From MGR-bin208 sp043779285 (GTDB lineage: Bacteria; Bacteroidota; Bacteroidia; Chitinophagales; Chitinophagaceae): a DNA stretch of 16,781 nucleotides. Below, piece by piece: positions 1 to 7,985 of this stretch. Location of the stretch: NCBI GenBank assembly GCA_043779285.1, contig JAYWEL010000248.1, positions 1 through 16,781 on the forward strand, written 5' to 3'. The notes beneath the pieces are model-generated. The model saw only the letters and a program-made list of their open reading frames with translations. It searched no databases and had not been told where the DNA came from. How positions within the stretch are numbered: position 1 is the stretch's first letter; the number at the start of each line of letters is the position of its first letter. The translations under genes were made by a program, and so were the position numbers.

Positions 1-411
1 TTTTTTCATCCGAAAGACGCTTCATACTTATCAGTTGTTACTCCTTCAACACATGACATGAGTACGATAAGGGCTTGGTGGGAAGAGGACAAAAATTTAA
101 CCCAGCGTTTTTACAATGATATTTTGCAATTCGATGGAGAAGCTCCGGCATATTGCGAGCCAACGATCAATAAAGCCATCGTAAAACAACATTTGGAATC
201 ACCATCCATGTTCTGTATTTTTCAATTGCAGGATATTATGGGCTCCAGTGAAAAATTAAGAAGGGAAATACCCCAGGAAGAACGAATCAATAATCCTGCA
301 AATGCGAAACATTACTGGCAATACCGGATGCATTTGAATTTAGAAGAGCTGATAAAAGAAGATGAATTTAATAATGAATTACTTTCGTGTATTAGTGAAA
401 GTGGAAGATAA
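1..411 (+). CDS. malQ: 4-alpha-glucanotransferase (amylomaltase), C-terminal part, cut by the left edge
   Basis: The reading frame is open from base 1, so this is the last 136 residues of a longer protein. The family (GH77) transfers alpha-1,4-glucan chains between maltodextrins in glycogen and starch metabolism. The visible part carries the segment TPSTHDMSTIRAWWEED; the Asp of THD (fragment residue 19) corresponds to the third catalytic Asp of GH77 enzymes. Further family signatures follow: SPSMFCIFQLQD, the ERINNPANAKHYWQYRM block (about residues 95-110 of the fragment) and a terminal SGR. An internal ATG at 58 lies inside the conserved HD-M segment and is not a real start. The two N-terminal carbohydrate-binding modules common in Bacteroidota MalQ would lie outside the window, so they cannot be checked. 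The next gene begins 12 bases after the stop, on the same strand. Confidence 0.93.
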   Translation, partial: FFHPKDASYLSVVTPSTHDMSTIRAWWEEDKNLTQRFYNDILQFDGEAPAYCEPTINKAIVKQHLESPSMFCIFQLQDIMGSSEKLRREIPQEERINNPANAKHYWQYRMHLNLEELIKEDEFNNELLSCISESGR

Positions 412-423
412 AAACGTTCAATT

Positions 424-1443
424 TTGAAAGTCAGATACAAAGCTCACGAACTCCAATTCAAGCATACATTTAAAATCTCTAAAGGTTCAAAAACACATCA
501 ACCAACGCTTATGGTTGAGTTAGAACATTTTGGTGTTAAGGGGTATGGCGAAGCTCCCGCAATTTCATATTATGATATTACGGTTGAAAAAATGATCGAA
601 GAGTTGGAAAGAAAAAAACTCTTTATTGAAAAATTTGCATTCACAGATCCCGAACGATATTGGCATTACCTGCATCATTTATTGCCAACAAACCCTTTCC
701 TGGTTTGTGCATTGGATATAGCTGCCTGGGATTTGTATGGTAAACTGAAAGGAAAAAAATTATACCAGTTATGGAATTTAGATTTATCCAATTCACCGGT
801 TACAGATTATACTATCGGTATTGATTCAATCGATAAAATGCTGGAAAAAATGCAGGAAAAACCATGGCCGGTTTACAAAGTCAAAGTGGGTATTGAACAT
901 GATGTTGAAATGGTTAGCACTTTAAGAAAAAATACAGATGCTGTTATACGGGTTGATGCAAATGCCGGTTGGACTTTAGAGGAAGCATTGATAAAAATTC
1001 CACAATTAAAAGAATTGGGTGTAGAGTTTGTAGAACAACCATTGGCAAAAGATAATTGGGAAGGGATGAAGATTCTTTTCGAAAAATCTCCATTGCCTCT
1101 TTTTGCAGACGAAAGCTGTGTGCATGAAAAAGATGTAGATACATGCCAGGAATATTTTCATGGCATAAATATTAAACTCACCAAATGCAGCGGTATAACA
1201 CCTGCCAGAAGGATGATAAAAAGGGCAAGGGAATTAAATATGAAAGTAATGCTGGGTTGTATGAATGAATCAACCATAGGATCAGCAGCCATGGCCAATC
1301 TGGCAGCGCTGGTAGATTTTCTGGATATGGATGGGCCGCTTTTATTGAACGAAGATCTTGCAACCGGAATTAGTTTCGACTATGGGAAATTCAATCTGAC
1401 AGGAGGAAATGGATTAGGGATAGAATTACTGCATTCATTATAA
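424..1443 (+). CDS. Dipeptide epimerase (L-Ala-D/L-Glu epimerase type), enolase superfamily
   Basis: This 339-residue protein has the muconate-lactonizing-type enolase fold, which epimerises a dipeptide alpha carbon; in peptidoglycan recycling the classical substrate is L-Ala-D-Glu. Visible catalytic parts are KVK (Lys152 and Lys154), the three metal ligands in VDANAGW (Asp178), VEQPL (Glu204) and ADES (Asp229), and a general-base Lys in NIKL (probably Lys251). The DMDG motif (Asp301 and Asp303), which grips the substrate amino group in dipeptide epimerases, points to dipeptides rather than sugar acids or OSBS activity. The start is TTG: the malQ stop at 409-411 is in the same frame and the family N-terminus (MKVRYKAHEL) begins right here, so no ATG is available. 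Exact dipeptide specificity varies within the family and cannot be read from sequence alone. It is probably co-transcribed with malQ. Confidence 0.9.
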   Translation: MKVRYKAHELQFKHTFKISKGSKTHQPTLMVELEHFGVKGYGEAPAISYYDITVEKMIEELERKKLFIEKFAFTDPERYWHYLHHLLPTNPFLVCALDIAAWDLYGKLKGKKLYQLWNLDLSNSPVTDYTIGIDSIDKMLEKMQEKPWPVYKVKVGIEHDVEMVSTLRKNTDAVIRVDANAGWTLEEALIKIPQLKELGVEFVEQPLAKDNWEGMKILFEKSPLPLFADESCVHEKDVDTCQEYFHGINIKLTKCSGITPARRMIKRARELNMKVMLGCMNESTIGSAAMANLAALVDFLDMDGPLLLNEDLATGISFDYGKFNLTGGNGLGIELLHSL

Positions 1444-1554
1444 ACAGAACATCCTGATTTGGATTTTTTTGAATTCAATATTACCTCCCGCAATTTAATC
1501 ATTGAATTAAGCATACCAATAGGTCAGATTCGCATTTAGATTAGCTTCAATTCT

Positions 1555-1562
1555 TATTTTTG
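1555..1562 (+). promoter_or_regulatory. Candidate -7 promoter element TATTTTTG for the DUF6089 gene
   Basis: The sequence matches the Bacteroidota sigma-factor -7 consensus TAnnTTTG exactly and ends 18 bases before the preferred ATG at 1581. I see no good TTTG or TTG -33 element at the usual spacing. Its own TTG (1560-1562) is in frame with the gene and can be mistaken for a start codon. Confidence 0.5.
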
Positions 1563-1580
1563 TTTAATTATTCAATTTTA

Positions 1581-2447
1581 ATGAGACCTATCTGTACTAC
1601 CATACTTTTTATTTTTTTATTTAATCATTCATTTGCTCAAAATTTACATGTTGTAGTAAATGCAGGAGTGTCCAACTATTTAGGTGACCTGGCTTCAAAA
1701 TATATTGATTTCAAACAAACCAAACCTTCGTCTGGAATAGGCCTTCAATATGAAATCAGCGATAAAATTATAGCCAGAGCTATATTCAGTTATGGAAAAA
1801 TAGAAGGGAATGATGCATACAGTTCCAAGTCAGATATTTTACAACGAAACCTGAATTTCCAATCATCCATACAGGAGTTTGCAATTGCCGGTGAATATCA
1901 ACTTTTAAGTTTGTATGAAAATAGATTTACGCCTTATGCATTTGTTGGTATTGCCATTTTTCATTTTAATCCTTATACTTACGATGTAAATAAACAAAAA
2001 GTCTATTTACATCCTCTTAATACAGAAGGGCAGGGGTTTTCTCAATATCCTACTAGAAAAAAATATGCATTAATACAGCCTAGTATTCCTTTTGGAGGTG
2101 GTATAAAGTTTGCCCTGACTGATAATATACGGTTTGGATTTGAATTGGGTTTACGTAAATTATTTACAGATTATCTAGATGATGTAAGTGCCACTTATAT
2201 CGACGAAACAATATTACTAAATGCAAAAGGTCCCCGAGCTGTTGAATTGGCATATAGGTCTGATGAAATGCCAGGCGGCAGTTTGTTATATCCGGCAGAT
2301 GGAACCGAAAGAGGAAATTCAAAACAAAAAGACTTGTACAGTTTTAATGGAATTAGTATTGCTATTCGATTCGGTTCAAATTCAATGATCTCTCAAAAAA
2401 ATAGTTTCCGAAAATTAAAGCTCGGTTGTCCTGCAGTGAATTTCTAA
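1581..2447 (+). CDS. DUF6089-type secreted outer-membrane beta-barrel protein
   Basis: From the ATG at 1581 the protein has 288 residues. It begins with a clear signal peptide (MRPICTTILFIFLFNHSFAQ, cut after the AQ typical of Bacteroidota). The mature part opens with a VNAGVSNYLGDLA segment and has alternating strands rich in aromatic residues and glycine (for example FTPYAFVGIAIFHFNPY, and near the C-terminus FNGISIAIRFG), as expected of a small OmpW/OmpA-like barrel. This agrees with the DUF6089 family common in Chitinophagales, which has no known function. The frame extends upstream to a TTG at 1560, but that TTG is part of a promoter element and the signal peptide starts cleanly at 1581. 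It has its own promoter and appears to be transcribed alone or to read through into the decarboxylase gene. The family call is from recall of the pattern, so it is moderate. Confidence 0.75.
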   Translation: MRPICTTILFIFLFNHSFAQNLHVVVNAGVSNYLGDLASKYIDFKQTKPSSGIGLQYEISDKIIARAIFSYGKIEGNDAYSSKSDILQRNLNFQSSIQEFAIAGEYQLLSLYENRFTPYAFVGIAIFHFNPYTYDVNKQKVYLHPLNTEGQGFSQYPTRKKYALIQPSIPFGGGIKFALTDNIRFGFELGLRKLFTDYLDDVSATYIDETILLNAKGPRAVELAYRSDEMPGGSLLYPADGTERGNSKQKDLYSFNGISIAIRFGSNSMISQKNSFRKLKLGCPAVNF

Positions 2448-2495
2448 TAGAATCCTAAAGAAATTATCTGCTCCATGAATTAGCCTGTTTGTAGA

Positions 2496-2503
2496 TATCT
2501 TTG
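2496..2503 (+). promoter_or_regulatory. Candidate -7 promoter element TATCTTTG for the UbiD-family gene
   Basis: This is an exact TAnnTTTG match, ending 18 bases before the ATG at 2522. The TTG at 2501-2503 is the tail of the element and lies in frame with the gene, so the longer reading from that TTG is unlikely to be translated. No convincing -33 element is visible. Confidence 0.55.
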
Positions 2504-2521
2504 AAACATAATATTCTATTC

Positions 2522-4459
2522 ATGGCTTATAGTAATCTACTTCAATTCTTAGATCGGTTAGAAAAATCTGATGAACTTATCAGGATCAAAGAATACGTAA
2601 ATCCTGTTCTTGAAATGGCAGAAATCACTGACCGTGTCAGTAAGTCGGGCAATGGAGGCAAAGCCCTTTTGTTTGAAAATACCGGTTATGATTTTCCGGT
2701 ATTAATGAATGCCTATGGCAGCGAACGCAGAATGTGTATGGCTTTACAGGTGGATAAATTAAATGATGTGGCAAAAGAGATTGAAGATCTTTTTAAATTA
2801 TTGAGTTCTCCAAAAGAAGGAATCCTGGATAAATTAAAACTGTTACCAAAACTTGGGCAGTTTGCAAGTTGGATGCCGAAAGTAAAAAAAGGGAGAGGAG
2901 AGTGTCAGGAAGTAATTATGGAAACCCCTGATATAACCAAGTTGCCGGTAATAACCTGCTGGCCAAAAGATGGAGGACCATTTGTAACCTTGCCTGTCAT
3001 TCATACAAAAGACCCTAATGAAGGAACAAGAAATGTGGGCATGTACCGGATGCAGGTTTTTGGCCCAACCTTGACCGGTATGCATTGGCATAAACATAAA
3101 GTGAGTGCAAAACATTTTAATGAATATAAAAAATTGGGAAAGAGAATGCCCATCGCCGTTGCCTTGGGCGGCGATCCGATTTATGCATATTCTGCAACAG
3201 CACCGTTACCTGAAAATGTAGATGAATATATGCTGGCTGGATTTTTAAGAAAAAAAAATGTGGAGCTGGTAAAATGTATTACACAACCGGAAATTGAAGT
3301 ACCGTCAGATGCCGATTTTATTATTGAAGGGTATGTAGATCCACATGATGAATTGATTTGGGAAGGACCATTTGGTGATCATACCGGTTATTATTCCCTA
3401 CCAGATTGGTATCCGAAATTTCACATTACTGCCATTACACACAAAAAAAACGCCATTTATCCTGCTACCATTGTGGGCATACCACCACAGGAAGATGCCT
3501 GGCTTGGAAAAGCAACCGAACGAATTTTTCTTGCACCCATTAAAATGACCTTGGTTCCGGAGATTGTAGATATGGAAATGCCAGTTGAAGGTGTTTTTCA
3601 TAATCTGGTAATCACTAAAATCAAAAAAGATTATGCTGGTCAAGGACAAAAAGTAATGAATGCCATGTGGGGTGCCGGTCAAATGATGTTTAATAAAATT
3701 CTGGTCATGGCTGATGGGAATACGGATATAACAGATTATGAAGCATTGGCAAAAACAGTTTTTAAAAATTTAAATCCATCAACCGATATTTATTTTTCGC
3801 AAGGGCCTATGGATGTGCTCGACCACAGTTGTAGCAAGCTTGGCTTTGGTGGCAAGATGTGTATAGATGGAACAGAAAAATTTCCAGAAGAGGTGGATGA
3901 TCTTTTATTTGTTGAAAAATCAGCGATAGAATATAACTATGAATTTTTGAAAAAAGAATTTTCCGAAATAGAGTTTATCAATTCATCATTGCTTAACAAA
4001 GGAATTCCCTGTTTGCTAATTTCTGTAAGAAAAAACAGAAAAGGACATGTAACGGAATTGCATCATGCCATTTGTAGCAAAATAGAAGTAGAAGGCATTA
4101 AACTGATTATGTATATCGAACATTCTATTGATGCGAACGATTTAACAACGGCTCTTTGGCGATTCTGCAATAACCTTGACCCCAAAAGAGATCATATACT
4201 TGTAAAACGAATTTCCTTAATAGATAGTGCGAAAACCTTTGCCTGCATGGGTTTTGACGGAACTATGAAGACGAAGGAACATGACGATTTTTCCCGTGAC
4301 TGGCCAAATATTATTGTCTCAGACCAACAAACAATTGATGCCGTTGATGCAAAATGGGAGAAACTCAAATTGGGTGAATTCATCCCATCACCTTCGTTGA
4401 AATTTCAAGGAATGATGTATGGAGAAGAAGCTGTAGTGAATACCAATTCTATTAATTAA
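2522..4459 (+). CDS. UbiD-family prenyl-FMN-dependent decarboxylase (annotated in the phylum as menaquinone biosynthesis decarboxylase)
   Basis: From the ATG at 2522 this is a 645-residue UbiD-family enzyme. The family reversibly decarboxylates unsaturated or aromatic acids using prenylated FMN and a divalent metal. Visible motifs are NVGMYRMQV (Asn171 and Arg176, metal and active-site positions), MHWHKH (187-192, metal/phosphate site), the DEYMLAG segment (Glu235, metal ligand by alignment) and EGPFGDHTGYYS, with the Glu281/Asp286 pair that matches true UbiD rather than the Glu/Glu of Fdc1. This supports catalytic competence. It is clearly longer than E. coli UbiD (497 residues), the extra being mostly after residue 400. 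In quinone-making Bacteroidota the usual assignment is decarboxylation in menaquinone biosynthesis, but the substrate is inferred. No UbiX-type flavin prenyltransferase, needed for the cofactor, is in the window. The TraB-like gene starts 3 bases after the stop, implying one operon. Confidence 0.88.
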   Translation: MAYSNLLQFLDRLEKSDELIRIKEYVNPVLEMAEITDRVSKSGNGGKALLFENTGYDFPVLMNAYGSERRMCMALQVDKLNDVAKEIEDLFKLLSSPKEGILDKLKLLPKLGQFASWMPKVKKGRGECQEVIMETPDITKLPVITCWPKDGGPFVTLPVIHTKDPNEGTRNVGMYRMQVFGPTLTGMHWHKHKVSAKHFNEYKKLGKRMPIAVALGGDPIYAYSATAPLPENVDEYMLAGFLRKKNVELVKCITQPEIEVPSDADFIIEGYVDPHDELIWEGPFGDHTGYYSLPDWYPKFHITAITHKKNAIYPATIVGIPPQEDAWLGKATERIFLAPIKMTLVPEIVDMEMPVEGVFHNLVITKIKKDYAGQGQKVMNAMWGAGQMMFNKILVMADGNTDITDYEALAKTVFKNLNPSTDIYFSQGPMDVLDHSCSKLGFGGKMCIDGTEKFPEEVDDLLFVEKSAIEYNYEFLKKEFSEIEFINSSLLNKGIPCLLISVRKNRKGHVTELHHAICSKIEVEGIKLIMYIEHSIDANDLTTALWRFCNNLDPKRDHILVKRISLIDSAKTFACMGFDGTMKTKEHDDFSRDWPNIIVSDQQTIDAVDAKWEKLKLGEFIPSPSLKFQGMMYGEEAVVNTNSIN

Positions 4460-4462
4460 AAA

Positions 4463-5371
4463 ATGAAAAAAATTATTGCTTTCACCGTTTGTTTTATACT
4501 GGCATCATTTGTTAATGCACAGAAAAAAAAAGTGTATAAAGAGCATACATTATTATGGAAGATCAGTGGAAACGGGTTATCTAATCCGTCTTATTTGTTT
4601 GGCACCATTCATATGCTATGTGCCAGTGATGCTTTTTTGAGTACTAACCTCAAAGAGGCAATCAAAAACGTTGATGAAGTTTATTTTGAATTGGATATGG
4701 ACAATCTTTCTGAAATGCTGGATGGAATTTCTAATATGAAAATGAAAAATGACAGTACATTCATCGACCTGATGAGTGCTTCCGATTATCAGAAAGTAAA
4801 AAACTACTTTGAAGAGCACAATGCATTTATTCCATTTTCCATCTTGGAAAGCTTCAAACCTTTTTTTGCAGCTTCAACGATGACGCAGAAAGATTTGCCC
4901 TGTGATGAAATCATTTCCATGGAAGAAATGGTTATGAAACAATGCCTGGCTGATGGGAAAAAGATTATGGGAATGGAAACGCTCATAGATCAACTGGAAG
5001 TTTTTGATAAAATTCCCTACGTTTTACAAGCAAAATTAATGATTCAATATATCGATAGTTTAGTACTTGGAAAAACCAATACGAAAGAGTTTGAAGAGTT
5101 AATGCAGGCATATAAAAGCCAGGATCTGACAAAGTTTGAAGCTTTGTCAAAAGATATTGAATTAGGGCTGGCCGATTTTACAGATTTAATTTTGTACGAC
5201 CGCAATAAAAAATGGGTTGAAAAACTGAAGGCATTATTACCGAAAAAATCAATGGTTATTGCAGTGGGTGCAGGCCATTTGCCGGGAGAGAATGGGTTGA
5301 TAGAGTTATTGAAAAAGGAAGGATTTAAACTAACACCTGTCGAAAATCGAAAGAAAACAAAAGAGCTATAA
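4463..5371 (+). CDS. TraB/GumN-family exported protein (Tiki-like putative metalloprotease fold)
   Basis: This 302-residue protein has a signal peptide (MKKIIAFTVCFILASFVNAQ) and is probably periplasmic or surface-facing. It shows the TraB/GumN layout: LLWKISGNGLSNPSYLFGTIHM with the first GxxH (Gly47-His50), VYFELD with a conserved Glu (Glu76), a long helical middle, RNKKW (247-251) and a second GxxH in AVGAGHLPGENG (Gly269-His272) near the C-terminus. These two GxxH motifs and the Glu are the residues proposed to hold metal in the related Tiki proteases. Enzymatic activity of bacterial TraB/GumN proteins is not well established, so the function is an inference. The ATG lies 3 bases after the UbiD-family stop, so the two genes are translated from one message. 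Transcription then ends at the hairpin at 5373-5402. Confidence 0.85.
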   Translation: MKKIIAFTVCFILASFVNAQKKKVYKEHTLLWKISGNGLSNPSYLFGTIHMLCASDAFLSTNLKEAIKNVDEVYFELDMDNLSEMLDGISNMKMKNDSTFIDLMSASDYQKVKNYFEEHNAFIPFSILESFKPFFAASTMTQKDLPCDEIISMEEMVMKQCLADGKKIMGMETLIDQLEVFDKIPYVLQAKLMIQYIDSLVLGKTNTKEFEELMQAYKSQDLTKFEALSKDIELGLADFTDLILYDRNKKWVEKLKALLPKKSMVIAVGAGHLPGENGLIELLKKEGFKLTPVENRKKTKEL

Positions 5372-5372
5372 A

Positions 5373-5402
5373 AAAAGGAGTCCCTGAAAACAGACTCCTT
5401 TT
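5373..5402. terminator. Bidirectional intrinsic terminator between the TraB-like gene and ndk
   Basis: A perfect 10-base stem, AAAAGGAGTC (5373-5382) with GACTCCTTTT (5393-5402), encloses a 10-base loop. The A run on one side and T run on the other let it work in both directions. It starts right after the TraB-family stop and lies 20 bases beyond the ndk stop, so it can end both convergent transcripts. Confidence 0.85.
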
Positions 5403-5422
5403 CAAATATGAATTTATATATA

Positions 5423-5845
5423 TTAGAATCTTTCAAATGCCGAGAAAAAGAAATTTCCTTCAATCGCAGCATTTTCATCACTGTCGCTTCCATGAACCGC
5501 ATTTTCCCCAATAGAAGTTGCATAAGCCTTCCGAATAGTTCCTTCATCTGCCTTGCTTGGATCTGTAGCTCCGATTAATACACGAAAATCTGCTACCGCA
5601 TTTTCTTTTTCAAGAATTGCAGCAATGATTACACCACTGCTCATAAACTCAACCAATTCTCCATAAAAAGGTCTTTCATTATGTACCGCATAAAATTCAC
5701 CTGCTTTTTCTGCAGTTAGTTTTATCTGCTTTAAAGAAATTATTTTAAACCCACCCTTGATGATCATATCTAAAACGGCTCCTGCATGCCCGTTTCTCAT
5801 GGCATCCGGTTTAATCATTGTAAAAGTTCTGTTACTCATTGTCAT
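5423..5845 (-). CDS. ndk: Nucleoside diphosphate kinase
   Basis: This 138-140 residue protein transfers the gamma phosphate between nucleoside tri- and diphosphates in the cytoplasm, keeping NTP and dNTP pools balanced. The family motifs are complete: TMIKPDA with the nucleotide-binding Lys12, HNERPFYGELVEFMSSG, the GATDPSKADEGTIR block, and NAVHGSDSDENA with the phosphorylated catalytic His118. Length matches the short bacterial family. Two in-frame ATG codons, at 5845 and 5839, are possible starts (MTMSNRTF or MSNRTF); the second matches relatives slightly better and the difference is two residues. It stands alone on the minus strand, with its own -7 element upstream and a shared terminator downstream. 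Confidence 0.97.
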   Translation of the reverse strand: MTMSNRTFTMIKPDAMRNGHAGAVLDMIIKGGFKIISLKQIKLTAEKAGEFYAVHNERPFYGELVEFMSSGVIIAAILEKENAVADFRVLIGATDPSKADEGTIRKAYATSIGENAVHGSDSDENAAIEGNFFFSAFERF

Positions 5846-5868
5846 TTTTTTAATATGTTTTTGCGCCG

Positions 5869-5876
5869 CAAAGGTA
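5869..5876 (-). promoter_or_regulatory. Candidate -7 promoter element TACCTTTG for ndk
   Basis: Read on the minus strand this is TACCTTTG, an exact TAnnTTTG match, ending 23 bases before the first ndk ATG (29 before the second). A TTG at 5902-5900 could be a -33 element, but its 23-base spacing is longer than usual. Confidence 0.5.
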
Positions 5877-5970
5877 ATAGAACATCATGATTTTTATTTC
5901 AATATAAATGACTATTTATTTTTTGCCGACATTATTTAATCATTTACTTAGTTGATTTAACTGTTTTAAT

Positions 5971-5978
5971 TAGCTTTG
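5971..5978 (+). promoter_or_regulatory. Candidate -7 promoter element TAGCTTTG for nrnA
   Basis: This exact TAnnTTTG match ends only 8 bases before the nrnA ATG at 5987, so a transcript from it would have almost no leader. A TTG at 5952-5954 with 16-base spacing is a weak -33 candidate. Confidence 0.5.
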
Positions 5979-5986
5979 CCCTCTTT

Positions 5987-6997
5987 ATGAAGCCCATATA
6001 CGACTTTTACCCACTTTTAAATGATCCCAAACGGGTTGTAATTACAATGCACGAAAAACCCGATGCTGATGCAATGGGCTCTTCATTAGGTTTAAAGCAT
6101 TTTCTGAAACAACTTGGTCATGACGTCATTGTTATTTCGCCAACTAACTGGACAAATTTACTCAGTTGGATGCCTGGTGCTTCTGAAGTTTTGGACTTTG
6201 AGAAAAATACTGACAAAGCAAATGCTGCTCTTTTGAATGCCGATTGGCTTTTTTGTCTGGACTTTAATGCCTTTCATCGTACCAGAAAAATGGCTTCGGT
6301 TTTAGCTACGTTGCCTTGCAAAAAAATTCTGATCGACCATCATCAACAACCCGATGAGAATAGTTTTAATTTTGGCGTAAGTAATACTGCAAAGAGTTCT
6401 ACTGCCGAAATGATATATGATTTTATCGTTGAATCTGGACATAGAGATAAACTTTCCAAAGAAGTAAATGAATGTATTTATGCTGGTGTAATTGCAGATA
6501 CCGGTTCTTTCCGTTTTTCATCCACACATGCCGGTGTGCATAAAATGGTGGCCGAATTAAAAGACAAAGGCCTCGAACACACTCATGTACATGAAGCCTT
6601 GTTCGATAATTTTTTGGAAAACCGTTTGCGTTTTATCGGCAATGTTTTGCTAAACAGGATGGAGGTCATTTATCAGTTGAATACGGCCATCATTGTCATA
6701 CCAAAAGAAGACATTGACCACTACGATATAAAAACCGGAGATACTGAAGGCTTGGTCAATTATCCACTTTCCATTAAAGGAATAAAATTAGCTGCCCTTT
6801 TAATTGATCGGGATGAACAAAGAAAATGGTCATTCAGAAGCAAAGGTGACTTTGATTGCAATACTTTTGCACGTAATTATTTTGAAGGTGGAGGTCATTT
6901 TCATGCTGCAGGAGGTCGCAGTTCCGAATCTTTAGAAGAGGCAAAAGCAAAATTCATTTTATCAATAAACGAAAATAAAAGTTCACTTATATCATAA
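5987..6997 (+). CDS. nrnA: DHH/DHHA1-family phosphoesterase (NrnA-type oligoribonuclease / pAp phosphatase)
   Basis: This 336-residue cytoplasmic enzyme is of the NrnA type, which degrades very short RNAs and in several species dephosphorylates pAp to AMP or cleaves linear dinucleotides such as pApA. The metal-binding DHH domain is intact: MHEKPDADAMGSSLGL (His22, Asp26 and Asp28), CLDFN (Asp92), LIDHHQQP (Asp117, His118 and His119) and ADTGSF (Asp171). The C-terminal DHHA1 domain ends with GGGHFHAAGG (301-310), the substrate-binding loop. Length is close to the usual 310-340. The ATG at 5987 sits directly after a -7 element, so no other start is plausible. The FKBP lipoprotein gene begins 13 bases after its stop, suggesting co-transcription, though the two functions have no obvious link. 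Confidence 0.92.
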   Translation: MKPIYDFYPLLNDPKRVVITMHEKPDADAMGSSLGLKHFLKQLGHDVIVISPTNWTNLLSWMPGASEVLDFEKNTDKANAALLNADWLFCLDFNAFHRTRKMASVLATLPCKKILIDHHQQPDENSFNFGVSNTAKSSTAEMIYDFIVESGHRDKLSKEVNECIYAGVIADTGSFRFSSTHAGVHKMVAELKDKGLEHTHVHEALFDNFLENRLRFIGNVLLNRMEVIYQLNTAIIVIPKEDIDHYDIKTGDTEGLVNYPLSIKGIKLAALLIDRDEQRKWSFRSKGDFDCNTFARNYFEGGGHFHAAGGRSSESLEEAKAKFILSINENKSSLIS

Positions 6998-7010
6998 TCA
7001 ATTAAAAAAC

Positions 7011-7913
7011 ATGAAACTAAATTCAGGAATCAGTCTATTCGTCTTATCATTTATTTTTTTATCCGCTTGTAATTCTGTCGATTTCAAAAAGACCGCAACT
7101 GGTATGCCATACCAGTTATTTAGAACCGATGCTAAAGGCAAAGAAGTAAAAGAAGGATATATTTTCAAAGCACACTTCACGCAGTTATTAAATGACAGTA
7201 TATTATTTGATTCACATACCAACAATATGCCTATTTATGTGAAGGCTCAAAAAAGTCAGGCTACTTATGATATTTCTGAATTATTTTTGGAATTACGTAA
7301 AGGAGATAGTGTTTACACATCACAGATGGTTGATACTTTTTTAAAAAGAAACCCCGGACAACTTCCTCCATTTCTTAAAGCAGGATCCGTTTTGCATTTT
7401 TCGTTAAAAATAATTGATGTATTTGAATCTGATTCTTTAGCTCAGGTAGATGAAGCCAAAGAAAAAGAATTGATCAGCAAAAAAGAAGTGGATGCTTTAG
7501 CGGCATATATTGCAAAAAACAAAATAAATGCAACCAAAACTGCATCAGGTGTTTTTGTTGAAACTATTTTAGATGGTACTGGCCCAATAGTTGAAAATGG
7601 AAAGTATATCAGTGTTATGTACACGGGTACAAGTATTTCAGGCGTTAAATTCGATTCAAACACCGATCCAACTTTCGGACGTACCGAACCGTTGCGTTTT
7701 ACAGTAGGAGTAGGAGAAATGATCAAAGGTTTTGATTTTGGTTTATTGAATCTCAAGCAGGGTAGTAAAGTAAAATTATATATCCCGTCGATGCTTGCAT
7801 ATGGCGACAAACCGCAATCTGACAAAATAAAACCTTTCGAAGCGTTGATTTTTGATATTGAAATTATTTTAATACAAGATAAAGCTCCAGTACCGCCTCA
7901 ACCACTAAAATAA
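7011..7913 (+). CDS. FKBP-type peptidyl-prolyl cis-trans isomerase lipoprotein with two FKBP-like domains
   Basis: This 300-residue protein is secreted as a lipoprotein: a hydrophobic leader ends in the lipobox LSAC, with Cys20 as the lipidated residue. The C-terminal half (about 178-288) is a canonical FKBP domain: VMYTGT (Tyr204), VKFDSN (Phe214 and Asp215), GEMIKGFDFGL (240s; the FKBP12 Trp59 position is Phe), PSMLAYGD (Tyr264) and FDIEIILI. The N-terminal half (about 30-138) looks like a second, degenerate FKBP domain: a KEGYIFKAHFTQLLNDSILFDS stretch is followed by a strand-rich region ending in a GSVLHFSLKIIDVF edge strand, without the catalytic aromatic set. A charged linker (142-172) joins them. 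It presumably helps fold envelope proteins. It follows nrnA closely; downstream lie a 32-base inverted repeat and a shared terminator. Confidence 0.9.
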   Translation: MKLNSGISLFVLSFIFLSACNSVDFKKTATGMPYQLFRTDAKGKEVKEGYIFKAHFTQLLNDSILFDSHTNNMPIYVKAQKSQATYDISELFLELRKGDSVYTSQMVDTFLKRNPGQLPPFLKAGSVLHFSLKIIDVFESDSLAQVDEAKEKELISKKEVDALAAYIAKNKINATKTASGVFVETILDGTGPIVENGKYISVMYTGTSISGVKFDSNTDPTFGRTEPLRFTVGVGEMIKGFDFGLLNLKQGSKVKLYIPSMLAYGDKPQSDKIKPFEALIFDIEIILIQDKAPVPPQPLK

Positions 7914-7953
7914 ATTTGTTGACTTTATTTGAATTAAAATTCAGACATTTGTT

Positions 7954-7985
7954 GTGTAAATGAAATAGTACTATTTTCTTTACAC
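7954..7985. repeat. 32-base inverted repeat downstream of the FKBP gene
   Basis: GTGTAAA (7954-7960) pairs with TTTACAC (7979-7985). After one mismatch and one G-T pair, AAATAG pairs with CTATTT around a short centre; AAATAGTACTATTT (7963-7976) is itself a perfect palindrome. It lies 40 bases after the FKBP stop. It lacks a strong T run after it, so it could be a weak terminator, an mRNA 3'-end stabiliser or a protein-binding palindrome. Confidence 0.6.

Noticed and set aside
1469..1508. Palindrome TTGAATTCAA (1469-1478) and inverted repeat AATTCAAT/ATTGAATT
   Set aside because: It is short, AT-only apart from two bases and with a 21-base loop; it is likely by chance in AT-rich DNA, and there is no T run for a terminator.
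5044..5547. Minus-strand open frame of 167 codons across the TraB-like gene end and ndk
   Set aside because: It lies antisense to one real gene and in another frame of ndk, crosses the terminator hairpin and has no recognisable domain.
5757..5939. Plus-strand open frame of 60 codons over the ndk 5' end and its promoter region
   Set aside because: It is antisense to ndk and includes the ndk promoter, with a low-complexity hydrophobic product.
7442..7825. Minus-strand open frame of 127 codons inside the FKBP gene
   Set aside because: It is fully antisense to the canonical FKBP domain, with composition typical of a mirror frame.
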